Source: Synergistaceae bacterium (GTDB lineage Bacteria > Synergistota > Synergistia > Synergistales > Aminobacteriaceae). From it: a stretch of 22,914 bases of DNA. Positions 1 through 8,878 of this stretch are shown here, piece after piece (positions within the stretch are counted from its first letter, which is position 1; each line of letters begins with the position of its first letter). The notes below the pieces were generated by a model. It saw only the letters and a list, made by a program, of their open reading frames with translations, was not told the origin of the DNA and ran no database searches. The DNA lies in the NCBI GenBank assembly GCA_017427625.1, contig JAFRSL010000151.1:1-22914 (forward strand), written 5' to 3'. The position numbers and the translations under genes were made by a program.

Positions 1-112
1 ACCCCCTCGCCAACAAGTTGGCCCTCTCCCCCTTGACATGGGGCGCAAAATTCCATGCATTTCCAGTCGCCCCTGCGTAAGGGGAGATGTCGAATGCAAT
101 GAGACAGAGGGG
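1..112 (+). repeat. GC-rich palindromic repeat, copy A (may continue left of the window)
   Basis: A non-coding C-rich then G-rich element. It holds a perfect small inverted repeat, GCCAAC at 9-14 and GTTGGC at 17-22 around AA, then C-runs, a spacer, and a G-rich right end. Positions 86-112 match 22 of 27 bases of the minus-strand sequence at 13591-13565 inside ffh, and all differences are transitions. The shared layout (CCCCTC, a short stem around AA, C-run, G-run, purine linker, GGGG) marks both as copies of one repeat family. It lies just downstream of the aminotransferase stop codon. No transposase is present, so it resembles a REP/MITE-type element. Confidence 0.6.
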
Positions 113-146
113 TCGCCTTTTCGGATTTGCCGCTGTGGGATTTACC

Positions 147-1337
147 TTACCTCACGTACTTGCTGTAGGCTTCCTTCATTCTTGCGAGTGCCTCATGAAT
201 ATATCTCGTAGGGCAGGCAAGATTCCATCTCTCGAATCCCTCGCCCTGCTTCCCGAAAACATATCCCTCGTCGAAGAATAATCTCGCTTCCTCGTGATTG
301 ATGCGCTCAATCTCCTTGTAACTCAATCCGAGACCGTTCAAGTTCAGCCAAAGAAGATACGTCCCTTCAAGTTCATGAACTTTTACCGCCGGAAACTCGC
401 GGGCCATGAAGTCGCAAACGACTTCCCTGTTCGCGTCAATGACACTCAGGCACTCATCGAGCCATTCAGCACAGTGCTTGTAAGCAGCCTCGCAAGCAAC
501 GTAGCCTAGAATGTTGCACTTAGGATTAGGGTTCGACAGTCTCAGTGAGGCAAGGAATTTTTCGCGGAGCTTTGGATTGGGGACAAAGATGTTCGATGTC
601 TGAAGCCCCGCAATGTTGAATGTCTTGCTTGGAGCTGTGAGAACGAGGCAGTTCTGCGCGAACTCATCACTTATTGACGCAAAGACCGTGTGAACATGGC
701 CGGGCATGATGAGGTCGAAATGAATCTCGTCCGAGACGACAAGAACATCATGTTTCAGGCAAATCTCGCCGATTCGTGTCAGTTCCTCACGAGTCCATAC
801 TTTCCCTGTAGGATTGTGAGGGCTGCAAAGGATCAGCATCTTCGTGTCAGGGTCTGAGGCTTTGCGCTCCATGTCGTCAAAATCAATCTCATAGCTCGTT
901 CCCGTGTTGATGAGATGATTGTCGATAAGTTTCCGGTGCGTCGAATTGATTGCTATGCTCATGGGGTAATACACGGGGGTCATTATCATAACGCCGTCGC
1001 CATCGTTCGTGTAAGTTCTAACGGCTTGGAAGAACGCATTTACGACACCGCTTGAAGGGAGTATCCATTCAGGTTTAGCGTCCCAGTTTCGGCGGGACTT
1101 CATCCATGAGCATACTGTTGCGAGATATTCAGGCGTTGGATTTTCGTAGCCCATTATGGACGTGTCAAGCTCGCGCTTCAATGCCTCGACGATTTCCGGC
1201 GGTGTTACGAACTCCATGTCAGCGACTGAGAACGGGATTATGTCCTCAGTTTCTTTGACATCGTGCTTCACCATCTCATTCCATTTCATCGAGCCTGTGT
1301 TGAATCTCTTCCGTACTGTCTCAAAGTCATACTTCAT
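147..1337 (-). CDS. MalY/PatB-type PLP aminotransferase (cystathionine beta-lyase-like)
   Basis: This 396-residue fold-type I PLP enzyme has the length and motifs of the MalY/PatB C-S lyase group, which cleaves cystathionine or related cysteine S-conjugates to a thiol, pyruvate and ammonia in the cytoplasm. Visible motifs are the N-terminal FSVADMEF, HNPTG near residue 175, SDEIHFD with the cofactor-binding Asp near 203, and SKTFNIAG with the Schiff-base lysine near 238. An AAGGAG ribosome site lies about 10 nt before the ATG. The gene is divergent from the CoA-transferase operon across a 244-nt AT-rich gap and looks monocistronic. Its natural substrate cannot be told from sequence; a general aminotransferase role is the main alternative. 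Confidence 0.9.
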   Translation of the reverse strand: MKYDFETVRKRFNTGSMKWNEMVKHDVKETEDIIPFSVADMEFVTPPEIVEALKRELDTSIMGYENPTPEYLATVCSWMKSRRNWDAKPEWILPSSGVVNAFFQAVRTYTNDGDGVMIMTPVYYPMSIAINSTHRKLIDNHLINTGTSYEIDFDDMERKASDPDTKMLILCSPHNPTGKVWTREELTRIGEICLKHDVLVVSDEIHFDLIMPGHVHTVFASISDEFAQNCLVLTAPSKTFNIAGLQTSNIFVPNPKLREKFLASLRLSNPNPKCNILGYVACEAAYKHCAEWLDECLSVIDANREVVCDFMAREFPAVKVHELEGTYLLWLNLNGLGLSYKEIERINHEEARLFFDEGYVFGKQGEGFERWNLACPTRYIHEALARMKEAYSKYVR

Positions 1338-1509
1338 TGCGTCATCACTCCTTTTTCTTTATCACAATTCTAAACGCTCTTCCATCTTTTCGCACCATCT
1401 CACAAAAATTTTATTATTCAGCAAATTTATATTGCCGAAAATTATCAAAATTTCCCGAGCGGTAATAACTATTGTCAATAATAAGTTGCTTTTATAAAAA
1501 TATTTATGC

Positions 1510-1538
1510 TTTTCATTTGCTGTTAACTCATATAGAAT
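1510..1538 (+). promoter_or_regulatory. Candidate sigma-70 promoter for the CoA-transferase/TRAP operon
   Basis: TTTTCA at 1510-1515 and TAGAAT at 1533-1538 are 17 bp apart in the AT-rich gap (1338-1581) between divergent genes, 44 bp before the CoA-transferase start. A second possible pair, TTGTCA at 1472 and TATAAA at 1493, has a short 15-bp spacer. The rest of the gap shows no other gene or clear operator. An AGGAGG ribosome site at 1570-1575 sets the downstream start. Confidence 0.4.
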
Positions 1539-1581
1539 TGCGCCATTCAAAAAGACAACACATTCTTTCAGGAGGTACAAA

Positions 1582-2775
1582 ATGCAGAGAGAAGCATTAG
1601 ACGGAGTTCGTATACTCGACATCTCGACAGTAATAGCAGGGCCATTCGGGGCAGGAATACTTGCAGACTTCGGTGCGGAAGTCATAAAGGTCGAAATGCC
1701 CGGACGCGGAGACACATTCAGGGCAATGGGACCGCTCAAAGACGGCGTTTCAATTCGCTGGCCGTCAATGGGACGCAACAAGAAGAGCATCACCCTCGAT
1801 TTCCACTTTGACGAGGGCAAAAAGGTTTTCCTCGACCTCGTGAAGAAGAGCGACGTAATCATCGAGAACTTCAGGACGGGAACGCTCGCTAAATGGGGAA
1901 TGGGTATTGACGTTCTCAGGCAAGCTAATCCCGACATCATCGTTACCCACGTTACGGGTTACGGTCAGACAGGCCCGAACGCAAAACTCGCAGGTCTCGG
2001 CCTACCTCTCGGAGCATTTTCGGGAATGACGTACATGCAGGGCTACCCCGACAGAGCACCCGTAAGTCCTCCCTTCGCGCTTGCTGACTTCATAGCCGGC
2101 CTCAACGTCGTAATGGGGACAATGATTGCCCTCTATCACCGCGACGCTCTCAAGGGAAAAGGTCAGGAAGTTGACGTGAGTCTTTACGAGGGGATTCTCA
2201 GAATGGAGGAAAACTTCATCGCACAGCTTGACGTTCTCGGCATCAACAAGGAACGTACTCCAATGCCCAGCGGTTCATCAGTACCAATCGGCACAAACGA
2301 GACAAAAGACGGGAAATGGGTCGTCATGGTTTGCAGCACTGACCCCGTGTTTGCTCACCTCTGCGATGCTATGGAGCGTCCTGACTGGCTTCCAAAATAC
2401 GAGAAGTCGAAAGCCCGCCTCCCTGACGCTGAAATCCTCAACGGTGCAATGCGAGAGTGGGTTCACAGCCTAACATACGCCGAACTCAAAGAGAAATGCG
2501 ACAAGGCTGGAATGCCCGTTGCACAGGTCATGAGCATGAAGGACATCTTCGAGGATCCTCACTACAAGGCGAGGAATGACATCGTTGACGTTCAGGTTGA
2601 GGAGGAGTTCGGACACGTGAAGATGCCCAATGCTTTCCCGTTCATGAGCGAGACTCCTGGAAGAATCAAGTGGCCCGGTCAGAAACTCGGCGCGTCGAAT
2701 GAGGCAATCTACAAGGGCATACTCGGAATGAGCAATGCAGAGATTGAGGAACTCAGAGCGAAGAAAGTCATATAG
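1582..2775 (+). CDS. Class III (CaiB/BaiF family) CoA-transferase
   Basis: A 397-residue family III CoA-transferase, which moves CoA between an acyl-CoA donor and a carboxylic acid through an aspartyl-CoA thioester. The N-terminus carries the family signature from LDGVRILDIS to GAEVIKVE, and Asp169 in ALADF sits at the position of the catalytic Asp of formyl-CoA transferase. The full length fits the family. AGGAGG lies 6 nt before the ATG. The gene leads a run with a TAXI binding protein, a TRAP permease and an amidohydrolase, so it probably activates the imported acid or a product of it. The substrate is unknown; formyl-, carnitine- or succinyl-CoA:acid transferases all share this fold. Confidence 0.93.
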   Translation: MQREALDGVRILDISTVIAGPFGAGILADFGAEVIKVEMPGRGDTFRAMGPLKDGVSIRWPSMGRNKKSITLDFHFDEGKKVFLDLVKKSDVIIENFRTGTLAKWGMGIDVLRQANPDIIVTHVTGYGQTGPNAKLAGLGLPLGAFSGMTYMQGYPDRAPVSPPFALADFIAGLNVVMGTMIALYHRDALKGKGQEVDVSLYEGILRMEENFIAQLDVLGINKERTPMPSGSSVPIGTNETKDGKWVVMVCSTDPVFAHLCDAMERPDWLPKYEKSKARLPDAEILNGAMREWVHSLTYAELKEKCDKAGMPVAQVMSMKDIFEDPHYKARNDIVDVQVEEEFGHVKMPNAFPFMSETPGRIKWPGQKLGASNEAIYKGILGMSNAEIEELRAKKVI

Positions 2776-2818
2776 GAAATTTTTGGGGAAATTTCTGACT
2801 CTAGTGTATATTCGAGTC
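2776..2818 (+). other. Intercistronic inverted repeats
   Basis: Between the CoA-transferase and binding-protein genes lies a perfect 7-bp stem with a 6-base loop (GAAATTT at 2776-2782, AAATTTC at 2789-2795), followed by a weaker GACTC/GAGTC repeat (2797-2801 and 2814-2818). No T-run follows either, so they are not typical intrinsic terminators. Intercistronic hairpins often stabilise or set processing before abundant binding-protein transcripts; that role here is inference. Confidence 0.3.
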
Positions 2819-2854
2819 GGTAATAATATATAAATCATCAGGAGGTTTCATATC

Positions 2855-3856
2855 ATGAAAAAGTTTCAAGCGCTAATTCTGGTTTCTGTTCTCTTCCTCA
2901 GTGCTTCATCTGCACTCGCTGGGACTCAGCTAACAGCAGGAGCAATCGGCACAACGAGTGATACCTACATGCTCGTTATGGGCTGGGCAAACGCTCTCAA
3001 GCAGGCAGGCTCAAGCGTAACACTCACGCCCCTTGAGGCCGGCGGAACAGTAAAGCTCCTTCGCGGACTCATCACGAACAAATGGGACATCGGATTCATC
3101 GCCTCCCCTCATTACGCCAACGCACTCGCGGGAGAACTGAACTTCGAGAAAGACCCTCCATCACTCCGCGAACGCTACAAGAAAGTCCGCACACTCTTCG
3201 GGATTCTCTCGGGAATGGGAATGTACGTAGTCAGGGGCGACAGCGACATCATCACTATCCCCGACCTCAAGGGCAAAAAGCTCGCAATCGGTGCGCCGGG
3301 CGGAATGGCTGGACTCGTTACGCGCAGGCTCTTCAAAGCATACGGTCTTGACGCTGACAAGAACGACTACTCGGCCCAGTATCTCGAATACGGCTCGGCA
3401 CTCGATGAGATGAGAAGCAACCTTCTCGACGGCACGATCCTGTGGGGTGGTATTCCTCAGAGCGGGGCATTCAACTTCACGAGGCAGATACCCCTTCGCT
3501 TCCTCCCGATTGACGCGGAGAAGTTCGAGGAGTTCAGAAAGGACATGCCGCAGGGACAGTACTACATGCTGAAGGAGTTTTCACCGGAGCTTCTGAAGTC
3601 GGTGTACGGCGAGAAGAATATCATCCAGGACAAGCCCGCTAATATGTGGACGTTCCAGATGATGGTGGTAGTACGCGATGACATGCCCGATGATGTGGCC
3701 TACGAAATAACAAAGCAGTTCTGGGAAAATCTCGACTTCGTGAAAAGCACAGCGGCTTCATTGCAGTCGATTGACCCGAAAGAAGCATTGACGGTTCTCT
3801 CGGCGGAGTTCCATCCCGGTGCGGTGAAATACTACAAGGAAAAAGGCTGGCTTTAA
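2855..3856 (+). CDS. TAXI-family TRAP transporter solute-binding protein
   Basis: A 333-residue extracytoplasmic binding protein of the TAXI group, which captures a small carboxylate-type ligand for a TRAP permease. Residues 1-22 form a clear signal peptide: Lys-Lys, a hydrophobic core, and cleavage after SSALA. The mature protein opens with the typical TAXI arrangement LTAGAIGTTSDTYMLVMGWA and later has GGTVKLLRGL, PDLKGKKLAIGAPGG and a tryptophan-rich C-terminal half. AGGAGG precedes the ATG. The fused permease follows 69 nt downstream, which supports a TAXI-TRAP pair. Known TAXI ligands are few (glutamate or alpha-ketoglutarate in characterised systems), so specificity is open. Confidence 0.92.
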   Translation: MKKFQALILVSVLFLSASSALAGTQLTAGAIGTTSDTYMLVMGWANALKQAGSSVTLTPLEAGGTVKLLRGLITNKWDIGFIASPHYANALAGELNFEKDPPSLRERYKKVRTLFGILSGMGMYVVRGDSDIITIPDLKGKKLAIGAPGGMAGLVTRRLFKAYGLDADKNDYSAQYLEYGSALDEMRSNLLDGTILWGGIPQSGAFNFTRQIPLRFLPIDAEKFEEFRKDMPQGQYYMLKEFSPELLKSVYGEKNIIQDKPANMWTFQMMVVVRDDMPDDVAYEITKQFWENLDFVKSTAASLQSIDPKEALTVLSAEFHPGAVKYYKEKGWL

Positions 3857-3925
3857 GTCAGGCAGAACAAAAGGCAGGGGCAGCGTATGCTCCTGTCCTT
3901 TCTATCTAAAGAGGTGAAAAATATC

Positions 3926-5833
3926 ATGGCGGAAAAAGATTTGTTCGCAAAGTTACGTTTCTGGATTGGGACACTTCTATGTGTCTTCCTGACATGTTTC
4001 ACGGTTTACACGATTTTGCTGGGACAGTTCACGGCTCAGGTTCAGCGGGGAATATTCCTACTTTGCGCGGGAGTTGCTGTATTCTGCTTCAAGCCCTTCA
4101 ATCCAAAGTGGGAGGATGGAGACAACAACGCTCTCAAATGGCTTGGAAGAGTAATCGACATCGTAGTTGCAGGAATGATGATTTACGCGGTCGTCTATCT
4201 TCTTCAAAACTACTTCGAGATTACGGCAGAGCGCGAAGGGTGGCCGAATGAGGCGGATTTAGTCTGCTATACTCTCGGAACGATCAGCGTCCTTGAAGGC
4301 GTAAGACGGACTCACGGCTTCATGCTTCTCAGCGTAATTCTCGTCGTCGTAGCATATCTTTTCTGGGGACACTTCCTGCCAGGAATGTTCTATCATCAGC
4401 CCCTCATGTTCTCGGAAATAATCGAGATGAGTTTCAGCATGAGCGGAGTTTTCGGCGTGGCTCTGACAACAGTCGCAAACGTCATAGCGATATTCATCGT
4501 TCTAGGAGCTGTATTGTTGTTGACAGGAACAGGAGACCTTTTCATTGACCTTGCGTTCATGTTCACAGGACGTTATGTCGGAGGCCCTGCACAGTCAGCA
4601 GTTATAGCTTCCGCACTTTTCGGCTCAATAAACGGTTCAGGCCCCGCAAACGTAATGAGTACGGGTTCATTCACGATTCCATTGATGACAAGATGCGGTT
4701 ACAGCGAGACATTCGCGGGCGCAGTTTCAGCTACGGCCTCATGCGTGGGACAGATCATGCCTCCTGTAATGGGAGTAGGCGCGTTCCTCATGGCCGAGAT
4801 AACGGGAGTACCTTACAGCCAGATAATGATAATCGCAGTCGTACCTGCACTCCTCTATACCATATCGCTGATGATGAACGTCCGTCTTCAGGCATTCAAG
4901 CAGGGATTGAGACCTCTGGCTGATGATGAGCTTCCGAAGTTCCACAAGGGTTGGGTACCGAGAATCATCGTTCTTCTTGCGACTGTTACGGTATTGCTGT
5001 GGCAGATATTCAACGGTGCTGCTCCGAGCATGGCCGGACTTCAGGCTACGGGTACGCTCCTTGTAGGCTCACTACTCGTGAAGGAGATGCGCCCCGATTT
5101 CTCGAAACTCTGGCAGATGTTCGTTGAGGGCGGAAAAGGACTCCTCTCGCTCACAATAGTGTGCGCTGCTATCGGCATCGTAATCGGAGGACTCAGCATC
5201 ACTGGACTCGGTGTTCGTTTCAGTCAGGCAATAATCAGCATCGGGCAGTCAAATTTGTTCCTCGCGCTTTTGATGGCGGCACTGTGCTATGTGATTGTCG
5301 GAATGGGACTTCCTACGGCGGCTTCGTATCTGATGGTGGTATTCATCGCTGCACCTGCAATAACGAATCTCGGTCTCTCCGTAATCTCGACGCACCTCTT
5401 CATCTTCTACTACGCTGTACTCTCGGCGATAACTCCTCCCGTTGCCCTGAATGCTTACGCGGCTTCTGGAATCGCAAAGAGTTCACCGTTGAGCATAGGA
5501 TTTGAGTCTGTGAGGATAGGACTTGTGGGCTTTATGCTGCCGTTCATGTGGATATACAACCCCGACATAATGCTCGGTGAAGGTCATTCCATCATAGCGT
5601 CCGTGCTGGGGATAATAGCCTGCCTCCTGGCAATATACCTTCTCGGCGCGGCAAACATAGGGTATATGCGAAAGAGCCTCAATATCCCTGAGCGCGTAAT
5701 ATCTGCCCTAATCGGTGTAATGCTCATAACCCCCGCTGTATTCGTCAACAATTACGTCTGGAAGATTGCAGGAATAATTCTCGGAGCCGGGCTTTATGTA
5801 TGGTTCGGCAGAGGTAGAAAGAATGAAGGCTGA
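3926..5833 (+). CDS. TRAP transporter permease, fused 4TM/12TM subunits
   Basis: A fused TRAP membrane protein that joins the small 4-helix and large 12-helix subunits, the form usually paired with TAXI binding proteins. It imports the ligand by cation symport across the inner membrane. Hydrophobic helices run through almost the whole chain. The conserved large-subunit segment with SGSGPANVMSTGSFTIP and CVGQIMPPVMGVGAFLMAE is intact, and a second GMGLPTAASY motif lies in the C-terminal half. The start is placed at the ATG at 3926 because GAGGTG lies 9 nt before it; an upstream in-frame ATG at 3887 has no good ribosome site. That gives 635 residues. The gene end overlaps the next start by 11 nt, which suggests translational coupling. 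Confidence 0.93.
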   Translation: MAEKDLFAKLRFWIGTLLCVFLTCFTVYTILLGQFTAQVQRGIFLLCAGVAVFCFKPFNPKWEDGDNNALKWLGRVIDIVVAGMMIYAVVYLLQNYFEITAEREGWPNEADLVCYTLGTISVLEGVRRTHGFMLLSVILVVVAYLFWGHFLPGMFYHQPLMFSEIIEMSFSMSGVFGVALTTVANVIAIFIVLGAVLLLTGTGDLFIDLAFMFTGRYVGGPAQSAVIASALFGSINGSGPANVMSTGSFTIPLMTRCGYSETFAGAVSATASCVGQIMPPVMGVGAFLMAEITGVPYSQIMIIAVVPALLYTISLMMNVRLQAFKQGLRPLADDELPKFHKGWVPRIIVLLATVTVLLWQIFNGAAPSMAGLQATGTLLVGSLLVKEMRPDFSKLWQMFVEGGKGLLSLTIVCAAIGIVIGGLSITGLGVRFSQAIISIGQSNLFLALLMAALCYVIVGMGLPTAASYLMVVFIAAPAITNLGLSVISTHLFIFYYAVLSAITPPVALNAYAASGIAKSSPLSIGFESVRIGLVGFMLPFMWIYNPDIMLGEGHSIIASVLGIIACLLAIYLLGAANIGYMRKSLNIPERVISALIGVMLITPAVFVNNYVWKIAGIILGAGLYVWFGRGRKNEG

Positions 5834-6962
5834 TATTCTCATCAAGGGCGGCCATGTTGTTGACCCCTCTCAGAATCTCGATGCTGTAACTTCAGTCGCG
5901 ATCACCGGCAACAGGATAGTCCCAGCGGACAACGATGTTAAAGCGACACGGACGGTTGACGCTTCAGGGTGCTATGTTTTTCCGGGACTGATAGACTTCC
6001 ACACACACCTGAATCATCTCGGCTCAGGACTCGGCACTACCCCCGACATAATGGCGGCTTCGGGCGTAACGTCAGCGGTCGATGCAGGCTCAACAGGCTG
6101 CTTGAACTTCCCGCTGTTCATGAATGGGACACTCGAACGCTCAATTCTGAGACTGAAGGCATATCTCTCTGTCTACTCTTTGGGCATAGGCGGCGGAGGA
6201 TTTGCGGAGGACTTTGACCCTTCACGCTTTGACGAAAAACGAATTTCTGACACGTTCTCGCGCTATAGTGATTCGCTTCTCGGTCTCAAGATCCGCCTGA
6301 GCATTCCCCTCACAAATAGCATTGAGCCTCTTGAACGAATGATTGAGATTGCGGAGCGTCTTGGGACTTCAGTGTGCGTCCACACGACAAACCCGCCGTG
6401 TTAATGCGGTGAGATAGCGCAGATTCTGAGGAAGGGCGACATATTCTGCCACGTCTATCACGGAAAGGGTGCGACGATCCTCGATGAAGCTGGGAATATT
6501 TACCCTGAGATTCTTGAAGCCCGAAAGCGCGGAGTGATATTCGATGCTGCTCACGGCAACAATCATTTCTCGAACGCGATATGTGCAAATTCCCTCGAAA
6601 TGGGGTTCATGCCCGACGTTATTTCAACGGACATGACAGGCGATAAGATGTTCTACGGCCTCAGAGCGAGAAGCCTTCCGTTCGTGATGTCGAAGTTCCT
6701 GTCGCTCGGAATGCCTCTCTATGATGTCATACGATGCGTTACGGACATACCCGCGAGTCTCATGAAGATGGGAGGAAGAATTGGTACGCTGAAGCCCGGA
6801 GCATTGGCGGACGTTTCAGTGTTCAGGCTTGAGGACAGAGAATTTCCGACGATAGATTACAGCGGAGAGAAGTACACCTGTACGAAGATGCTAATTCCGC
6901 AGATGACGGTAATCGACGGCAACATAGTCTTCGCACAGCAGGACTTCAGCATGTTTCAATGA
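5823..6962 (+). pseudogene. Dihydroorotase-like amidohydrolase interrupted by one in-frame TAA
   Basis: The frame from ATG 5823 to TGA 6962 encodes a 378-residue metal-dependent amidohydrolase (dihydroorotase/EF_0837-like), broken only by TAA at 6402-6404 (codon 194). Both halves lie in the same frame. Expected active-site residues are present on both sides: DFHTH with His60 and His62, Lys156 in LLGLKIRL, His187 in VHTTNPP, His210 in FCHVYHG, and Asp in ISTDMTG. The C-terminal GTLKPGALADVSVF strand is also kept. The start is the ATG at 5823, with AGAGGT upstream, overlapping the permease gene by 11 nt. Without readthrough only a 193-residue fragment is made. A recent nonsense mutation or a base-call error is most likely. 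The enzyme would hydrolyse a cyclic or linear amide, and its substrate is unknown. Confidence 0.8.
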
Positions 6963-7928
6963 TTACGGCATGAAGAGCTTATCATACTTCGCGTAAGTCA
7001 TACACTGCCTCCTGACAAGCCCGATGAACTCATAAGCATAACTTGAGAATGTTCGTTTCTTGAGCCATGCTATGACCACCGGGTTTGTCTCTTTCATGTC
7101 CTTTATGGGGAAGACATTTAGAATCCCTCCGCATTCCTCGTTGAGTTTCAGGAGCTTGGGAAGGTACATCGTAAGGCAGAAGCTCGCTGCGTAATCCCTC
7201 GCAGACATTATGTGATGCAAGTCGGGGTGCGATGACACATGTATGCAGTTCAGCTCAATGCCCAACCTCTCAGCATGACGCTTCACCATGATATGCGACC
7301 TGAATCCCGGAAGGTTCATCGAGAACGGAACGGCCTGAAATTCCCGAAGGTCAGCACCAGCCCTGAAAGCCTCCTTGCAATCAGGGTAAGTGTCAGGAAA
7401 ATATTTCATCATCATGTTGTCGCTTATAACGAGATAGATATGCTCATTGAGGACTTCGGAACACGCAAAATTTTTCGGGTAATCCTCTGAGGCATTGGCC
7501 ACCATAATATCAAGCTGGTTATTCTCGACCATTCTGCATAATCGCGGAGAGTCTGCGCTCGTAATTCTCAGATAGACACTCGGGAAGCTGCGGTGAAATT
7601 CCCCCAATAAGTCAGGAATAAGAATCCTGAATCGTCCCTCCGTTGTGCCTAAATGAATCTCGTGTCCAGCCTCGTCAATCATCTCCGATAATCTGTCCCT
7701 GAAACCCTGTTCCGTAAGCTCAATATCTCGTAACGATGACGCTAATAGCTCTCCTTCAGGTGTGAGGGAGAATATAGGTTTACGGTTACAGAGCCTTACT
7801 CCCAATTCTGCCTCAAGACGCTGAAGGTACTTGCTGAGATTCTGATGCGAGACATAGAGTCTGTCGGCGGCTTTCCGAAGATTAAGCTCCTCAGCTATTG
7901 CGAGAAAGTATTTGTAGTTAGCAAACAT
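6963..7928 (-). CDS. LysR-type transcriptional regulator
   Basis: A 321-residue LysR-family regulator. Residues 1-60 form the winged helix-turn-helix (YFLAIAEELNLRKAADRLYV, then SHQNLSKYLQRLEAELGVRL). Residues from about 90 form the two-lobed effector-binding domain. Its start ATG lies within the last codons of the nitrilase-like gene (11-nt overlap), so the two are co-translated. Its stop codon abuts the amidohydrolase stop with no gap, in convergent orientation. It probably senses a metabolite of the neighbouring uptake and catabolic genes; this is inference, since classical LysR genes are usually divergent from their targets and this one is not. Confidence 0.93.
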   Translation of the reverse strand: MFANYKYFLAIAEELNLRKAADRLYVSHQNLSKYLQRLEAELGVRLCNRKPIFSLTPEGELLASSLRDIELTEQGFRDRLSEMIDEAGHEIHLGTTEGRFRILIPDLLGEFHRSFPSVYLRITSADSPRLCRMVENNQLDIMVANASEDYPKNFACSEVLNEHIYLVISDNMMMKYFPDTYPDCKEAFRAGADLREFQAVPFSMNLPGFRSHIMVKRHAERLGIELNCIHVSSHPDLHHIMSARDYAASFCLTMYLPKLLKLNEECGGILNVFPIKDMKETNPVVIAWLKKRTFSSYAYEFIGLVRRQCMTYAKYDKLFMP

Positions 7929-8730
7929 GCCCGTAAACGTCCGGCCTTCTGTGATTTAGGCTCGGCATTCTTGCTCTAACAGTGTCGACATAATCCGTGT
8001 CAATCTCGGCCATGAGGACACATTCACGGTCGCTCGCTTTAGCGATGACGTTCCCAAAAGGATCAACAACCATTGACCGCCCTGTCGATGTCATGTTACG
8101 TTTAGTGCCTATCTGGTCAGGTGCGACGATCCAGCAGGCATTCTCGATGGCCCTCGCACGAAGAAGAGTCTCCCAATGGTCTCGGCCTGTGTTGATGTTG
8201 AACTCCGACGGGACAACGATAACTTTTGCGTCCCTTAGTGCCATAGCCCTGAAGAGTTCGGGGAATCTAAGGTCATAGCAGATAGCGACTCCCATTTTCG
8301 CGAAAGGTGTTGTGAATGTTGTGATGCTGCTTCCGGCTGATATGATGCTGGATTCGGTGAGTGTTGCGTGATCGGCAAGGTGAAGCTTCCTGTACATGGC
8401 CGCAACTTCACCTTTTGGGTTGAATACTGCTGAAGTGTTGTAGACGTGAGTGTCATCATCAGGGATTCTTTCTGCGATACTGCCTCCGAGAATCCAAGTA
8501 TGATGCTCACGTGCTTTCCTGCTGAAAAGTTCTGAAGTCTCACCGTCTGGAATGTCCTCTGAATTTTCGATGAAGCCCCGCCGTCCTCCGATATAGTTCA
8601 CGAGCTCAGGCATTGCGATGAAGTCAGCATGTTTTTCCGCCGCCTCGTCGATCATTCTTGAGATTTTGCCGAGATTAGTGTCCTTGTCGTCCTGTGAATC
8701 AATCTGCAATAACGCTGCCCTGAATATCAT
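7918..8730 (-). CDS. Carbon-nitrogen hydrolase (nitrilase superfamily amidase)
   Basis: A 270-residue nitrilase-superfamily enzyme that hydrolyses a C-N bond in a small amide or carbamoyl compound. The catalytic triad is visible: Glu42 in MPELVNY, Lys115 in YRKLHLAD and Cys151 in AICYDLRFPELF. Length and motifs are closest to the NIT1/NIT2 omega-amidase and deaminated-glutathione-amidase branch. The ATG directly follows the TAG that ends the small coiled-coil frame upstream, and the 3' end overlaps the LysR start. Being beside a LysR gene and facing an amidohydrolase, TRAP importer and CoA-transferase, it may take part in the same amide catabolism. A housekeeping amidase role is equally possible. 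Confidence 0.92.
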   Translation of the reverse strand: MIFRAALLQIDSQDDKDTNLGKISRMIDEAAEKHADFIAMPELVNYIGGRRGFIENSEDIPDGETSELFSRKAREHHTWILGGSIAERIPDDDTHVYNTSAVFNPKGEVAAMYRKLHLADHATLTESSIISAGSSITTFTTPFAKMGVAICYDLRFPELFRAMALRDAKVIVVPSEFNINTGRDHWETLLRARAIENACWIVAPDQIGTKRNMTSTGRSMVVDPFGNVIAKASDRECVLMAEIDTDYVDTVRARMPSLNHRRPDVYGHVC

Positions 8731-8878
8731 CTAATAGAACCCCCTAACAAACCATTCCTCAACGGCCTCCGTAGTATGAGCCGGAGTATTCTTCAGTGCC
8801 TCAAGCTCACGCCTTAATTCATCCCTCTCGCGCGTAACTTCCTCAAGCCTCATTCTAAGCTCCTCAATCTCATTCACG
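8731..8878 (-). pseudogene. Small coiled-coil protein gene, split by a one-base frameshift
   Basis: A GGGAGG ribosome site lies 8 nt before GTG at 8878. Translation from it gives VNEIEELRMRLEEVTRERD and then leaves frame, reaching TGA at 8809-8807. If one G near 8821 is skipped, the coiled-coil heptads continue as ELRRELEALKN, then a tail ending AVEEWFVRGFY, with TAG at 8733-8731 immediately before the nitrilase ATG. The joined product would be about 48 residues. The continuity of charged heptads across the two frames argues for one gene with a one-base insertion, a base-call error, or a +1 frameshift. The second half could instead start at ATG 8823 (30 residues). No family is recognised. Confidence 0.45.

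Noticed and set aside
1362..1940. A 192-codon minus-strand open frame across the CoA-transferase start
   Set aside because: It is antisense to the conserved CoA-transferase N-terminus and runs into the AT-rich intergenic promoter region; low-complexity composition.
6402..6404. Selenocysteine or pyrrolysine recoding of the amidohydrolase stop
   Set aside because: The codon is TAA, not TGA or TAG, so neither known recoding applies.
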